A stretch of DNA of 28,820 nt. Origin: Oscillospiraceae bacterium (GTDB lineage Bacteria > Bacillota > Clostridia > Oscillospirales > UBA929). The position numbers and the translations under genes were made by a program. Each line of letters starts with the position of its first letter. The stretch's first letter is position 1. The stretch lies in assembly GCA_031271525.1 (NCBI GenBank), contig JAISVO010000090.1, positions 1 through 28,820 of the forward strand, read 5' to 3'. Below are positions 22,714 through 28,820 of this stretch, in pieces. The notes under the pieces were generated by a model that was given only the letters and a program-made list of their open reading frames with translations, was not told where the DNA came from and did no database searches.

Positions 22714-22741
22714 TCAAGGAATGCCCGGCGCGGTACGATAT
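22714..22741 (+). promoter_or_regulatory. Sigma-28 promoter of flgM (late flagellar genes)
   Basis: TACGATAT at 22734-22741 is identical to the -10 box before fliK. A -35-like TCAA at 22714-22717 lies 16 bases ahead (or CAAG with 15), matching TAAA at 3 of 4. Bases around the boxes (AAGG after the -35, A after the -10) are also shared with the fliK promoter. Transcription would start near 22748, giving a leader of about 33 bases. FlgM, FlgK and FlgL are typical sigma-28 targets. Confidence 0.6.
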
Positions 22742-22780
22742 AGAGGGTGAAGATACCGTGGCATTAGGAGGATGGGGAAG

Positions 22781-23056
22781 ATGAAAATCGGATCGCTGCC
22801 CATTGTGGCAATGGAACAATACAACAGCAACAAAGTGCGCGCTCGTAAGACGGAAGCGCCCGAAGTCAAAGCGGACAGCCTAGAGACCACCAACGCGACT
22901 CGGTTGTTCAGCGAAGCATTGAACGCGGTTCGGGTCAGCCCTGAGGTCCGGATGGATAAGGTTGAGGCGGTGCGCTCCCAGATCGCGAGCGGCACCTACC
23001 GCATTGACGCCGCCGCCGTTGCGGCGCGGATTCTCGCCGGCGTCACCGGCGAATAG
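22781..23056 (+). CDS. flgM: Anti-sigma-28 factor FlgM
   Basis: FlgM binds and blocks the sigma factor encoded at 18802 until it is exported through the finished hook. The 91-residue protein has a disordered polar first half and the family C-terminal helices: MDKVEAVRSQIASGTYRID then AAAVAARILAG. I choose the ATG at 22781 because AGGAGG (22766-22771) lies 9 bases ahead; an in-frame ATG at 22772 abuts that site. It has its own sigma-28-type promoter, which makes a feedback loop. Confidence 0.93.
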   Translation: MKIGSLPIVAMEQYNSNKVRARKTEAPEVKADSLETTNATRLFSEALNAVRVSPEVRMDKVEAVRSQIASGTYRIDAAAVAARILAGVTGE

Positions 23057-23065
23057 GCGGAACCG

Positions 23066-23548
23066 TTGGAGTGGCGGAAGTTGATCGGCATCCTCGCCGA
23101 GGAGCAGACGGTTTTGGAAGAACTGATCGTCCTCGCGGGCGAAACAAGGGATGCGGCTTATAAAAAAGACCGAGAGCGGCTCGACGCTGTCGTACGTCGG
23201 GAACAAGGCGCCGTTATGCGGCTGGAACATTGGGAAAAACAGCGTCTCGCCTGTCTGAGTACGCTGGAGGACCAACCCGGCTCTGTAACGTTGCTTTTTT
23301 TTGCGGATCTCGCGCCCCGCGACGAGGGGGAAGAGCTGCGAAAGGCGTACGAGACTTTGAGCGGTTTGATTGACCGTCTGCGGAAGCTCAACAACGAGAA
23401 CAGAGTCTTGATCGAGTCTCGGCTGGAGTATGTGCAGTTTGTCTTGGATACGTTGGGCGGGGAACAGTCCTCCGGTGTATATGGCGCGGGAGGAGTCAGT
23501 CAGAGTACCGGAAGCGTTCCGAAGAAGATTTTGGATAAAAAGGTTTAG
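23066..23548 (+). CDS. flgN: FlgN-family export chaperone
   Basis: FlgN is the cytoplasmic chaperone that carries the junction proteins FlgK and FlgL to the export gate. The 160-residue protein is nearly all helical and charged, with the family heptad pattern: LIGILAEEQTVLEELIVLAG, ALRRDR-like KKDRERLDAVVRREQGAV, and LRKLNNENRVLIESRLEYVQ. The last 30 residues are Gly/Ser-rich. The start is TTG at 23066, 9 bases after flgM, with AGGCGG five bases ahead. Its place between flgM and flgK is strong support, since the family is weakly conserved. Confidence 0.9.
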   Translation: MEWRKLIGILAEEQTVLEELIVLAGETRDAAYKKDRERLDAVVRREQGAVMRLEHWEKQRLACLSTLEDQPGSVTLLFFADLAPRDEGEELRKAYETLSGLIDRLRKLNNENRVLIESRLEYVQFVLDTLGGEQSSGVYGAGGVSQSTGSVPKKILDKKV

Positions 23549-23568
23549 CCACAGAAAAGGGGTACCAT

Positions 23569-25254
23569 ATGTTCCGTTCCACTTTTACGGGAATCAACAT
23601 TTCAACGCAGGGTTTGGGCGTCGCGCAGCGCCAGCTGGACGTGACGTCGCACAACTTGGCGAACGCCAACGTCACCGGCTATTCGCGCCAGCGTTACATT
23701 ACGCAGGCTTCGCCGCCGAAGGGCTGGAACACGCAGTTTTCGTCGCCGGAACGGGGGAAGGTCGGCGGCGGCGTCGAGACACTGAGCCTCGACCAGATCC
23801 GCGACGTCTTCCTTGACCGTCAGTTCCGCAGCGAGCAGACGTCGACGAAATATTGGGAGACCCGTTCCGACTCGATGTATTATATTGAGGATGTCTTCAA
23901 CTCGATCGACTCCAACTCCCTCGACGGGGTCCTCGCCTCCTTCTTCGCTTCGCTGCAGGAACTGAGCAAGAACTCCACCGATGAGGCGGTGCGTACCAAC
24001 GTCGTGTCGCAGGCGAAGAAGATTGTCGATGTCTTCCATGTGTACGACCAGCAGCTGACCGACCTGATGGAGCAGCAGAACTATCAGCTCCACGAAAAGG
24101 TTTCCCATACCAATAACCTGCTCGCCCAAGTAGCAGCGCTGAACGACAGCATCTTTCGCTTCGAGCTGGGTGGCTCGGTAGCGAACGATCTGCGCGACCA
24201 ACGGGCGAATATCCTAGACGAGTTGTCCAGTCTGATCGACATCTCCTACGAGGAGGTGTCGTCGGTTCCGCCGATCTACAATATCTACGGACTGGAACTG
24301 ACCCAGCTGAAGGTCGCGGCGGGCAATGACGTCAACAACGACGACGCGATTCTGATCCGGCACGACGACTACTATATGCTGAAACTGGACTCGATTGACT
24401 ACGGCGGCGGCGACAACGAGATCTACGACCAGCTTGAGCCCCTTCCAGACAGCGAGGACAGTTCACCCTTCGCCATGCCGTTTTATAAAATCTATCTCAG
24501 CGGCTCGGAGGATACCCCAAACTACGAAGGCACCATGTATGACGGGGAACACAACGGCATTGAGCTTGCGCCGGGCGACGACCTTCCCGGCTACACCGGA
24601 GGTCTGCTTCAAAGCTATTTGGATATCCGGGACGGGGTCGGTTCGGCGGACGGGGAATCGGGCGTCATTGGGATTCCCTATTTCCTCAAGGAACTAAACC
24701 GTTTTGTTGAAAACTTTACCCTTGCCTTCAACGACATCCACAACCAAGGCTATACCTACCCCACTGGGATCGGCGGCTATTCGGATACGATGGTGGACTT
24801 TTTCAACCCCGAGTTTACTACGGCGCGGACCATCCAGCTTTCCGACGCTATCCTCACGTCGAGCTTCAACATCGCGGCCTCCACCGAGAGCGTTACCCTC
24901 GACGCCGAGGGCCACGCACAGACCGGCAATAACGAGATTGTCCTCCAACTGATCCAAAAGCTGAAGGAAGGCGTTATCGAAGGGTTGAACAACTCCGCCG
25001 AAGGATTCTATAAGAATTTCTTAGGCATCATCGCGAGCGAAGCCAGTGAGTCAAACGGGATGCTTTCCGAAAAAGAGGTGCTTCTGAACGGCATCCAAAC
25101 CCAGCGTACCAGCGTTTCCAGCGTGGACGAGGATGAGGAGATGACCAGCATGGTCCGCTTCAACCACGCGTACAATGCTTCGGCACGCTGTATCACTACC
25201 ATCGACGAGATGCTGGAGAAGCTGATCAACGGCACGGGACGTGTAGGTCTGTAA
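23569..25254 (+). CDS. flgK: Hook-associated protein FlgK (HAP1)
   Basis: FlgK forms the first ring of the hook-filament junction. The 561-residue protein has the rod/hook N-terminus (FTGINISTQGLGVAQRQLDV, HNLANANVTGYSRQ). A long helical domain follows (ELSKNSTDEAVRTNVVSQAK, ANDLRDQRANILDELSSLID). The flagellin-like C-terminus has LNGIQTQRTSVSSVDEDEEM and FNHAYNASARCITTIDEM. Length and ends are complete. AAAAGGGG lies 7 bases ahead of the ATG, 20 bases after flgN. Confidence 0.96.
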   Translation: MFRSTFTGINISTQGLGVAQRQLDVTSHNLANANVTGYSRQRYITQASPPKGWNTQFSSPERGKVGGGVETLSLDQIRDVFLDRQFRSEQTSTKYWETRSDSMYYIEDVFNSIDSNSLDGVLASFFASLQELSKNSTDEAVRTNVVSQAKKIVDVFHVYDQQLTDLMEQQNYQLHEKVSHTNNLLAQVAALNDSIFRFELGGSVANDLRDQRANILDELSSLIDISYEEVSSVPPIYNIYGLELTQLKVAAGNDVNNDDAILIRHDDYYMLKLDSIDYGGGDNEIYDQLEPLPDSEDSSPFAMPFYKIYLSGSEDTPNYEGTMYDGEHNGIELAPGDDLPGYTGGLLQSYLDIRDGVGSADGESGVIGIPYFLKELNRFVENFTLAFNDIHNQGYTYPTGIGGYSDTMVDFFNPEFTTARTIQLSDAILTSSFNIAASTESVTLDAEGHAQTGNNEIVLQLIQKLKEGVIEGLNNSAEGFYKNFLGIIASEASESNGMLSEKEVLLNGIQTQRTSVSSVDEDEEMTSMVRFNHAYNASARCITTIDEMLEKLINGTGRVGL

Positions 25255-25318
25255 AGCTACTTTATAATGGCGTGGCGGCTTGGCATGCCGGGATACGTAA
25301 AAAATGAGGTGAACCAAT

Positions 25319-26455
25319 ATGGCACATCGCGTGACACACAGTATGATGGTGGCAAGCTATACGCGTAATCAGGCTCGAGCAGGTGTCCGGATGGAGAAGC
25401 TGCAGACGCAGCTTGCGACCCAGAAAAAGATCGTCCGCTTATCCGACGATCCGGCAAACGTCGTCAAGGCGCTGAATGCCCGCTCCCGACTGTATGACGT
25501 GGAACAATACCGTAAGAATTTGGACGACAGCAAGGCGTGGCTTAACCAGAGCGAGACCGCCCTGAACGAGCTCAACGAGGTCATCAAACGCGCCTCCGAG
25601 CTTGCCGTGCAGGCGTCCAACGATGTCCTGACCGACGATGATCGCACCGCGATTGCCAGTGAGATCAAGGAGCTTCGCGACCATGTCGCAACGCTCGCCA
25701 ACTCAACGCTGGGGGATAAGTTCCTCTTCGGCGGTTACAACGTCTCTTATCCGCCCTTTGTCTTCAATCCGGATGAGGCGACCTTCTCCCTGAACGGGGA
25801 TAATTATGTTGATGTGGACAGCACCGGCGTTGTGATGTATAATATCAACGGCACCGACTATGACATGAGCGACAACAGCATCGACTGGGAGGATCCCTAC
25901 GGCTTGGAGCGCCAAAGCCTGCACTATGAGATCAGCATCACCGGAGACCGGGAGGAGTTCTCGGTAGACGACTTCTTCTCCGTCTCGATTCCGGGCGCGA
26001 AGTTCTTGGGCTACGGCTATTACGAAGACGAGCTACCCTCCGGGAATCCGGATATACCGTTGGACAGCGGGTCTGACAAGAGCATGAACATCTACACCAC
26101 CCTAAACGAGTTCTATGTCGTCACAAACTCGATGTCCACCTTTAACATAGAGGAAGCGGACGAGATTGAGATCCTCCACCAGAACGTCAAGCCGTTTATC
26201 AAACGCTTGCAGGACATACAGAACAGCACCCTGTCGCAGATATCCGAGGTAGGCGGGCGGATCGCCCGGATCGAGCTGATGGAGGAACGGTACAGCAAGG
26301 ATGAGATCAACTACACCCAGATGCTGAGCGACGTGGAGGATTTGGATCAGGCGGAAGCCATTATGGACTTCTCAATGGCGGAAGCTGTCTACCGTGCGTC
26401 CCTGAGCGTCGGAGGGCGGATCCTGCCGCCGACCTTGGTGGACTTCATGAGGTGA
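25319..26455 (+). CDS. flgL: Hook-associated protein FlgL (HAP3)
   Basis: FlgL joins FlgK to the flagellin filament. The 378-residue protein has the flagellin-like N-terminal coil (VTHSMMVASYTRNQARAGVR, KKIVRLSDDPANVVKALNAR) with the family LSDDP. The ELAVQASNDVLTDDDRTAIA helix and GDKFLFGGYN follow. The C-terminal coil has EDLDQAEAIMDFSMAEAVYR. It is longer than flagellar average for FlgL (about 300), owing to the acidic middle domain at about 155-285. TGAGGTG precedes the ATG. The 64-base gap from flgK contains TATAAT at 25263 but no matching -35. Confidence 0.95.
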   Translation: MAHRVTHSMMVASYTRNQARAGVRMEKLQTQLATQKKIVRLSDDPANVVKALNARSRLYDVEQYRKNLDDSKAWLNQSETALNELNEVIKRASELAVQASNDVLTDDDRTAIASEIKELRDHVATLANSTLGDKFLFGGYNVSYPPFVFNPDEATFSLNGDNYVDVDSTGVVMYNINGTDYDMSDNSIDWEDPYGLERQSLHYEISITGDREEFSVDDFFSVSIPGAKFLGYGYYEDELPSGNPDIPLDSGSDKSMNIYTTLNEFYVVTNSMSTFNIEEADEIEILHQNVKPFIKRLQDIQNSTLSQISEVGGRIARIELMEERYSKDEINYTQMLSDVEDLDQAEAIMDFSMAEAVYRASLSVGGRILPPTLVDFMR

Positions 26456-26459
26456 TTCC

Positions 26460-27059
26460 ATGATTCCGCAGATCCGTATCCGAACAGAATTGGGTACCCT
26501 CACCGCGAGTACGCAAAAGGCGCGGCTGGAAGGCGCTTACCCGAAGGGTGAACTGACGATTCGGGGAAATAACGGCGTACGGGTCGGTCTCGAAACGACG
26601 CTGCCTCAGATTCGGATCGATCAAAAAGACTCGTTTGCCAGCGCCGGACTTCAGCGGGTTTTTACCCAGTACCGGGAAGCTGCGGAGAGGGGAATGCAGG
26701 CCGCCACCGCATGGATCGGCACCATCGCGTCCGAAGGGGTGCGGATGCTCCAAATCCAAACAGGGCGGAACGCGTTCGCGGAGATTGCGCGGCAAAAGGG
26801 CTATGAAGATGTGCGGGTGACCATCGCGGCGGTAACCCCGCCCAGTATCAGCTACGAGCCGGGGACGGTGGAGGTTCGGAACGATTCCCGTGACCTGCAG
26901 AAGGAGTATCGGCGGATCGACAGCACTATACAGTATACTCGGGGTTCCATCTCCTTTGTTTGGCAAACCCACCCCTCGATTGAGATTTGGGTGGAACCGG
27001 GAGAGGAGCTAACCATCCCGGACAGTCAGACGGGAACTCAAGTGAACACAACAGTATAA
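26460..27059 (+). CDS. DUF6470 (YviE-like) flagellar-locus protein of unknown function
   Basis: The 199-residue protein matches the YviE/DUF6470 group, which lies between flgL and fliW in Bacillus and Clostridia; no function is established. Visible features are an N-terminal PQIRIRTELGTLTASTQKAR that is echoed later by LPQIRIDQKD, a helical middle (GMQAATAWIGTIASEGVRML), and a C-terminal beta-rich part ending in WVEPGEELTIPD. There is no signal peptide or membrane helix. Its ribosome site GAGGTG overlaps the flgL stop codon, 4 bases away, so the two are coupled. Confidence 0.87.
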   Translation: MIPQIRIRTELGTLTASTQKARLEGAYPKGELTIRGNNGVRVGLETTLPQIRIDQKDSFASAGLQRVFTQYREAAERGMQAATAWIGTIASEGVRMLQIQTGRNAFAEIARQKGYEDVRVTIAAVTPPSISYEPGTVEVRNDSRDLQKEYRRIDSTIQYTRGSISFVWQTHPSIEIWVEPGEELTIPDSQTGTQVNTTV

Positions 27060-27085
27060 ACGGCGGAGCGAAAGGAAGCGGACGA

Positions 27086-27580
27086 ATGAGGATCGACACG
27101 GTTCGTTTTGGGGAGATTGATATAGCCGAGGAAAAGATCCTCACCTTTGAGGGAGGATTGGCTCCTTTCTACAGCAGTAATCGGTTCACCATTATCAGTT
27201 CGGAGGAGACCGAACCTTTTCTGTGGTTGCAATCTCTGGATGAGCCGGATGTCGCGCTTGCCGTGGTCAATCCATTCCGTCTCTTCCCCGATTACGCGCC
27301 GGTTGTCAATGAGTCGGATTTAGACAAGATCGGCGACCCCGCAGACGAGGACATTCTGGTCTTGACAGTGGCGGTCATCCCTCATAAGTACGAGAATATG
27401 ACAACCAACCTCGTCTCCCCGATCCTGATCAACTCCCAGAACAACCGAGCCCGGCAGAGCGTGATGGAAAACACCGGCTATGTTGTGAAACAACCGATTT
27501 TTCAAGAGGTGCAGAACCTTCTGTACGGTCTGGAAACGGATTCGGAAGGAGGCGGTATGGATGCTGGTTCTAACACGTAA
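27086..27580 (+). CDS. fliW: Flagellar assembly factor FliW
   Basis: FliW binds flagellin and, when flagellin is used up by export, binds CsrA and frees flagellin mRNA for translation. The 164-residue protein has the family pattern: RFGEIDIAEEKILTFEGGLA, FLWLQSLDEPDVALAVVNPF, and NLVSPILINSQNNRARQSVM. I choose the ATG at 27086 with GAAAGGAAG ahead; upstream in-frame starts would lie inside the DUF6470 gene. The C-terminal 15 residues are an extra tail encoded where csrA begins: the genes overlap by 20 bases. Confidence 0.93.
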   Translation: MRIDTVRFGEIDIAEEKILTFEGGLAPFYSSNRFTIISSEETEPFLWLQSLDEPDVALAVVNPFRLFPDYAPVVNESDLDKIGDPADEDILVLTVAVIPHKYENMTTNLVSPILINSQNNRARQSVMENTGYVVKQPIFQEVQNLLYGLETDSEGGGMDAGSNT

Positions 27581-27791
27581 GACGAATCAGTCCATCTCTC
27601 TTGGCGACAGCATCCGGATTACAATCTTAGACGTGGAAGGAGACCGGGTCAGTGTGGGTATTGACGCGCCGAAGGAGATCCGTATCTTTCGGAGCGAGTT
27701 GATCGACGATACCCTGCGTTCAAACAAGGAGTCGCTGGAATCGGCGAATTTCTCGATGGCAACGTTTAAGAAGAAACAGCAGCGACCATAA
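27561..27791 (+). CDS. csrA: Carbon storage / translational regulator CsrA
   Basis: CsrA is a small RNA-binding dimer that represses translation, classically of flagellin mRNA, and is antagonised by FliW. The 76-residue protein shows the full family core: MLVLTRKTNQSISLGDSIRI and VSVGIDAPKEIRIFRSELID, including the RNA-binding residues of the final strand. The C-terminal 20 residues are a Lys-rich tail. AAGGAGG (27546-27552) stands 8 bases before the ATG, inside fliW. Flagellin, its usual target, is not in the window. Confidence 0.96.
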   Translation: MLVLTRKTNQSISLGDSIRITILDVEGDRVSVGIDAPKEIRIFRSELIDDTLRSNKESLESANFSMATFKKKQQRP

Positions 27792-27811
27792 TAAACGAGT
27801 AGCCCCTGTAT

Positions 27812-28212
27812 GGGGGCGTACCGGCTTCGACGGGAATATTGAGGCATGATCAGCGGGTCGTGGTGTCCGCCACGTTAAAAGGGCATCTTTATAAATTAAA
27901 GAACAACAACAGAGCACTCGCAGCCGCGTAAGCCGGCAGCCGTCCTACCCGGAAGAACCACGGTCCGGGGGCTCTACCGGAGGGTAACCCTCTGTGGGGT
28001 CGCACGGGGACCTGTTCCTCGCGTCATGGGCGTCGTTTAGTGGTGAACGTGAGCCGGCTAAGCTTTGCCCCGGCCATGAACCGATGAAGCTACCAATCCT
28101 CGGAGTCTGACAGTCGACGTCGGGGTGCGGGAATCCAAATGACTGTCTGCACCCGGAGAACATTATGCGGAGATATTTTCGGACAGGGGTTCAACTCCCC
28201 TCGCCTCCACCA
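27812..28212 (+). ncRNA. ssrA: Transfer-messenger RNA (tmRNA)
   Basis: tmRNA rescues stalled ribosomes by acting first as alanine tRNA, then as a short message. The 5' end GGGGGCGTACCGGCTTCGAC pairs with the 3' end CGCCTCCACCA at 28202-28212 to make a 7-bp acceptor stem with one G-U pair. The T-arm GGGGTTCAACTCCCC is just before it. The tag frame ends at a TAA at 27929-27931 and reads KNNNRALAAA from 27899. The resume codon is unclear: no Ala codon precedes the KNNN stretch. Length (about 401 bases) is normal for a one-piece tmRNA, and the encoded CCA is present. It lies 20 bases after csrA; a CATAAT at 27787 could be a weak -10. Confidence 0.95.
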
Positions 28213-28246
28213 GAAAAGGTGGTCACCTTTGATCCAAAGATGACTT

Positions 28247-28277
28247 GCAGAAACCCCTTGTTTCAAGGGGTTTCTGC
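28247..28277 (+). terminator. Intrinsic terminator of ssrA
   Basis: A perfect 14-bp stem (28247-28260 with 28264-28277) closes a TTT loop, 35 bases after the tmRNA CCA end. The following sequence is AT-rich (TATTTCCTAATAAAA) but lacks a clean T-run. Position and stem strength make it the likely end of the flagellar-csrA-ssrA transcripts. Confidence 0.72.
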
Positions 28278-28482
28278 TATTTCCTAATAAAAACGAGGCA
28301 GATTTGAGCGGCTTTTGAGCAAAAATCGGCGGCTGAGAATATGAGCAAGAATACACGATGCACCAAGCAAGGGCAAATATAAGTAAATAGTGTAATTTTG
28401 CACCACCCCGGCTCTTTTTGCACCGGGCTTTAATTAATTTGCAACTTATAGAGAAGCAAATCATCTTTACTCGCAATTATTT
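28278..28482. other. AT-rich intergenic stretch with no gene seen
   Basis: Base composition drops clearly compared with the flagellar cluster. I see no coding frame with convincing protein composition. TTTTGCACC occurs twice (28396-28404 and 28416-28424), and a weak 5-bp CCCGG/CCGGG hairpin sits between about 28406 and 28426. It could serve as a poor terminator for the minus-strand gene at 28483. If there is a foreign junction, it should lie here. Confidence 0.5.
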
Positions 28483-28820
28483 TTACAAAATTACAGATTC
28501 TGCGATGAGGTTTTGGGCTAGGAAGACTATAAAAAAGCCCAAGATGAGATAGGGGCCAAAGTGGATTTTTGTTTGAGTTTTTTTCTTGCTTATCAGGGCG
28601 GGAATCGCGAAGAGGCTGCCGAGTAAGTTTGAGGCGAAAAGACAGAAAAAAGCTAGCCAGAAATCGCCGAGGATGAGAGCGAGCGGGATGCATAATATCC
28701 AATCGCCGCTGCCGACCCATTTTTCGTTGCTGACTTTGTACATGAAGTAGTACAAAAACGGTAAGACGAGTAGTGCGCCTAAGAGGTCGGTTATAATATT
28801 AGGAGAAAAACTGCCAAGAG
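28483..28820 (-). CDS. C-terminal fragment of a type IV prepilin peptidase (A24), 5' end outside window
   Basis: Prepilin peptidases are membrane aspartic proteases that trim, and often methylate, type IV pilin-like proteins. The minus-strand frame is open to the window edge, so about 111 residues are visible. Key features are the second catalytic Gly-x-Gly-Asp in KWVGSGDWILCIPLALIL, several membrane helices, and IHFGPYLILGFFIVF, which matches the conserved 'PFGP' region. An internal TTG at 28755 could be mistaken for the start, but the hydrophobic reading continues upstream. The AT-rich codons and the GSGDW form, which I associate from memory with Patescibacteria/Saccharibacteria enzymes, differ from the neighbouring cluster. 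It runs convergent to ssrA. Confidence 0.75.
   Translation of the reverse strand, partial: LGSFSPNIITDLLGALLVLPFLYYFMYKVSNEKWVGSGDWILCIPLALILGDFWLAFFCLFASNLLGSLFAIPALISKKKTQTKIHFGPYLILGFFIVFLAQNLIAESVIL

Noticed and set aside
25240..25268. TATAAT before flgL as a promoter
   Set aside because: No -35 resembling TTGACA at 16-18 bases; AT-rich gaps give such hexamers by chance.
28090..28476. Minus-strand open frame overlapping the tmRNA 3' half
   Set aside because: It overlaps a certain structured RNA gene and its terminator; such frames opposite ssrA are a common artefact.
28213..28820. Duplicate of the tmRNA 3' end (attachment site) downstream
   Set aside because: I looked for repeats of GGTTCAACTCCCC and GCCTCCACCA and found none in the remaining window, so an integrated element is not supported by att sites here.

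Overview
The window is almost entirely a flagellar gene cluster of a Gram-positive type, transcribed left to right. It contains FliY (not FliN alone), a YvyF–FlgM–FlgN–FlgK–FlgL–DUF6470–FliW–CsrA block in Bacillus order, FlhF/FlhG next to a sigma-28 gene, and a one-piece tmRNA. Gene content and fairly GC-rich codon use suggest a motile Clostridia member, perhaps Oscillospirales; that placement is inference.

Layout. 1-104: the tail of an unknown gene and a terminator. 65-481 (minus): an unrecognised protein. 641-844: a small XRE-type DNA-binding protein. 961-5308: a hook operon (fliK, flgD, flgE) behind a good sigma-28 promoter and closed by a strong hairpin. 5358 onward: a sigma-A-type promoter followed by flbD, motA, motB, fliL, fliM, fliY, cheY, fliO, fliP, fliQ, fliR, flhB, flhA, flhF, flhG, fliA, an unknown 117-residue protein, a SwrB-like DUF6115 protein, flgF, flgG, yvyF, flgM, flgN, flgK, flgL, a DUF6470 gene, fliW and csrA. 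Many neighbours overlap or sit within 50 bases, so this is one very long operon or a few nested ones. Extra sigma-28-like boxes lie before flgF and flgM. The tmRNA gene follows csrA by 20 bases and ends in its own hairpin.

The genes fit together as follows. FliOPQR-FlhBA form the export gate. FlgD/FlgE/FliK build the hook and set its length, and FlgF/FlgG form the distal rod. FlgN chaperones FlgK and FlgL to the hook-filament junction. MotA/MotB/FliL form the stator. FliM/FliY form the switch, which is read by CheY. FlhF/FlhG set flagellar position and number. FliA and FlgM form the sigma-28/anti-sigma checkpoint, and FliW/CsrA the flagellin translation checkpoint. Absent from the window are flgB, flgC, fliE-fliJ, flagellin, fliD, fliS and all chemotaxis genes except cheY.

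After the tmRNA the sequence becomes visibly AT-rich. The only gene there is a minus-strand prepilin-peptidase fragment that looks foreign, from memory of the Patescibacteria/Saccharibacteria type. This is either an insertion next to ssrA or an assembly chimera. I found no clearly new biological system. The most useful observations are the sigma-28 control of the hook operon, a FliL that looks like a lipoprotein, the missing chemotaxis block, and the foreign-looking right end.
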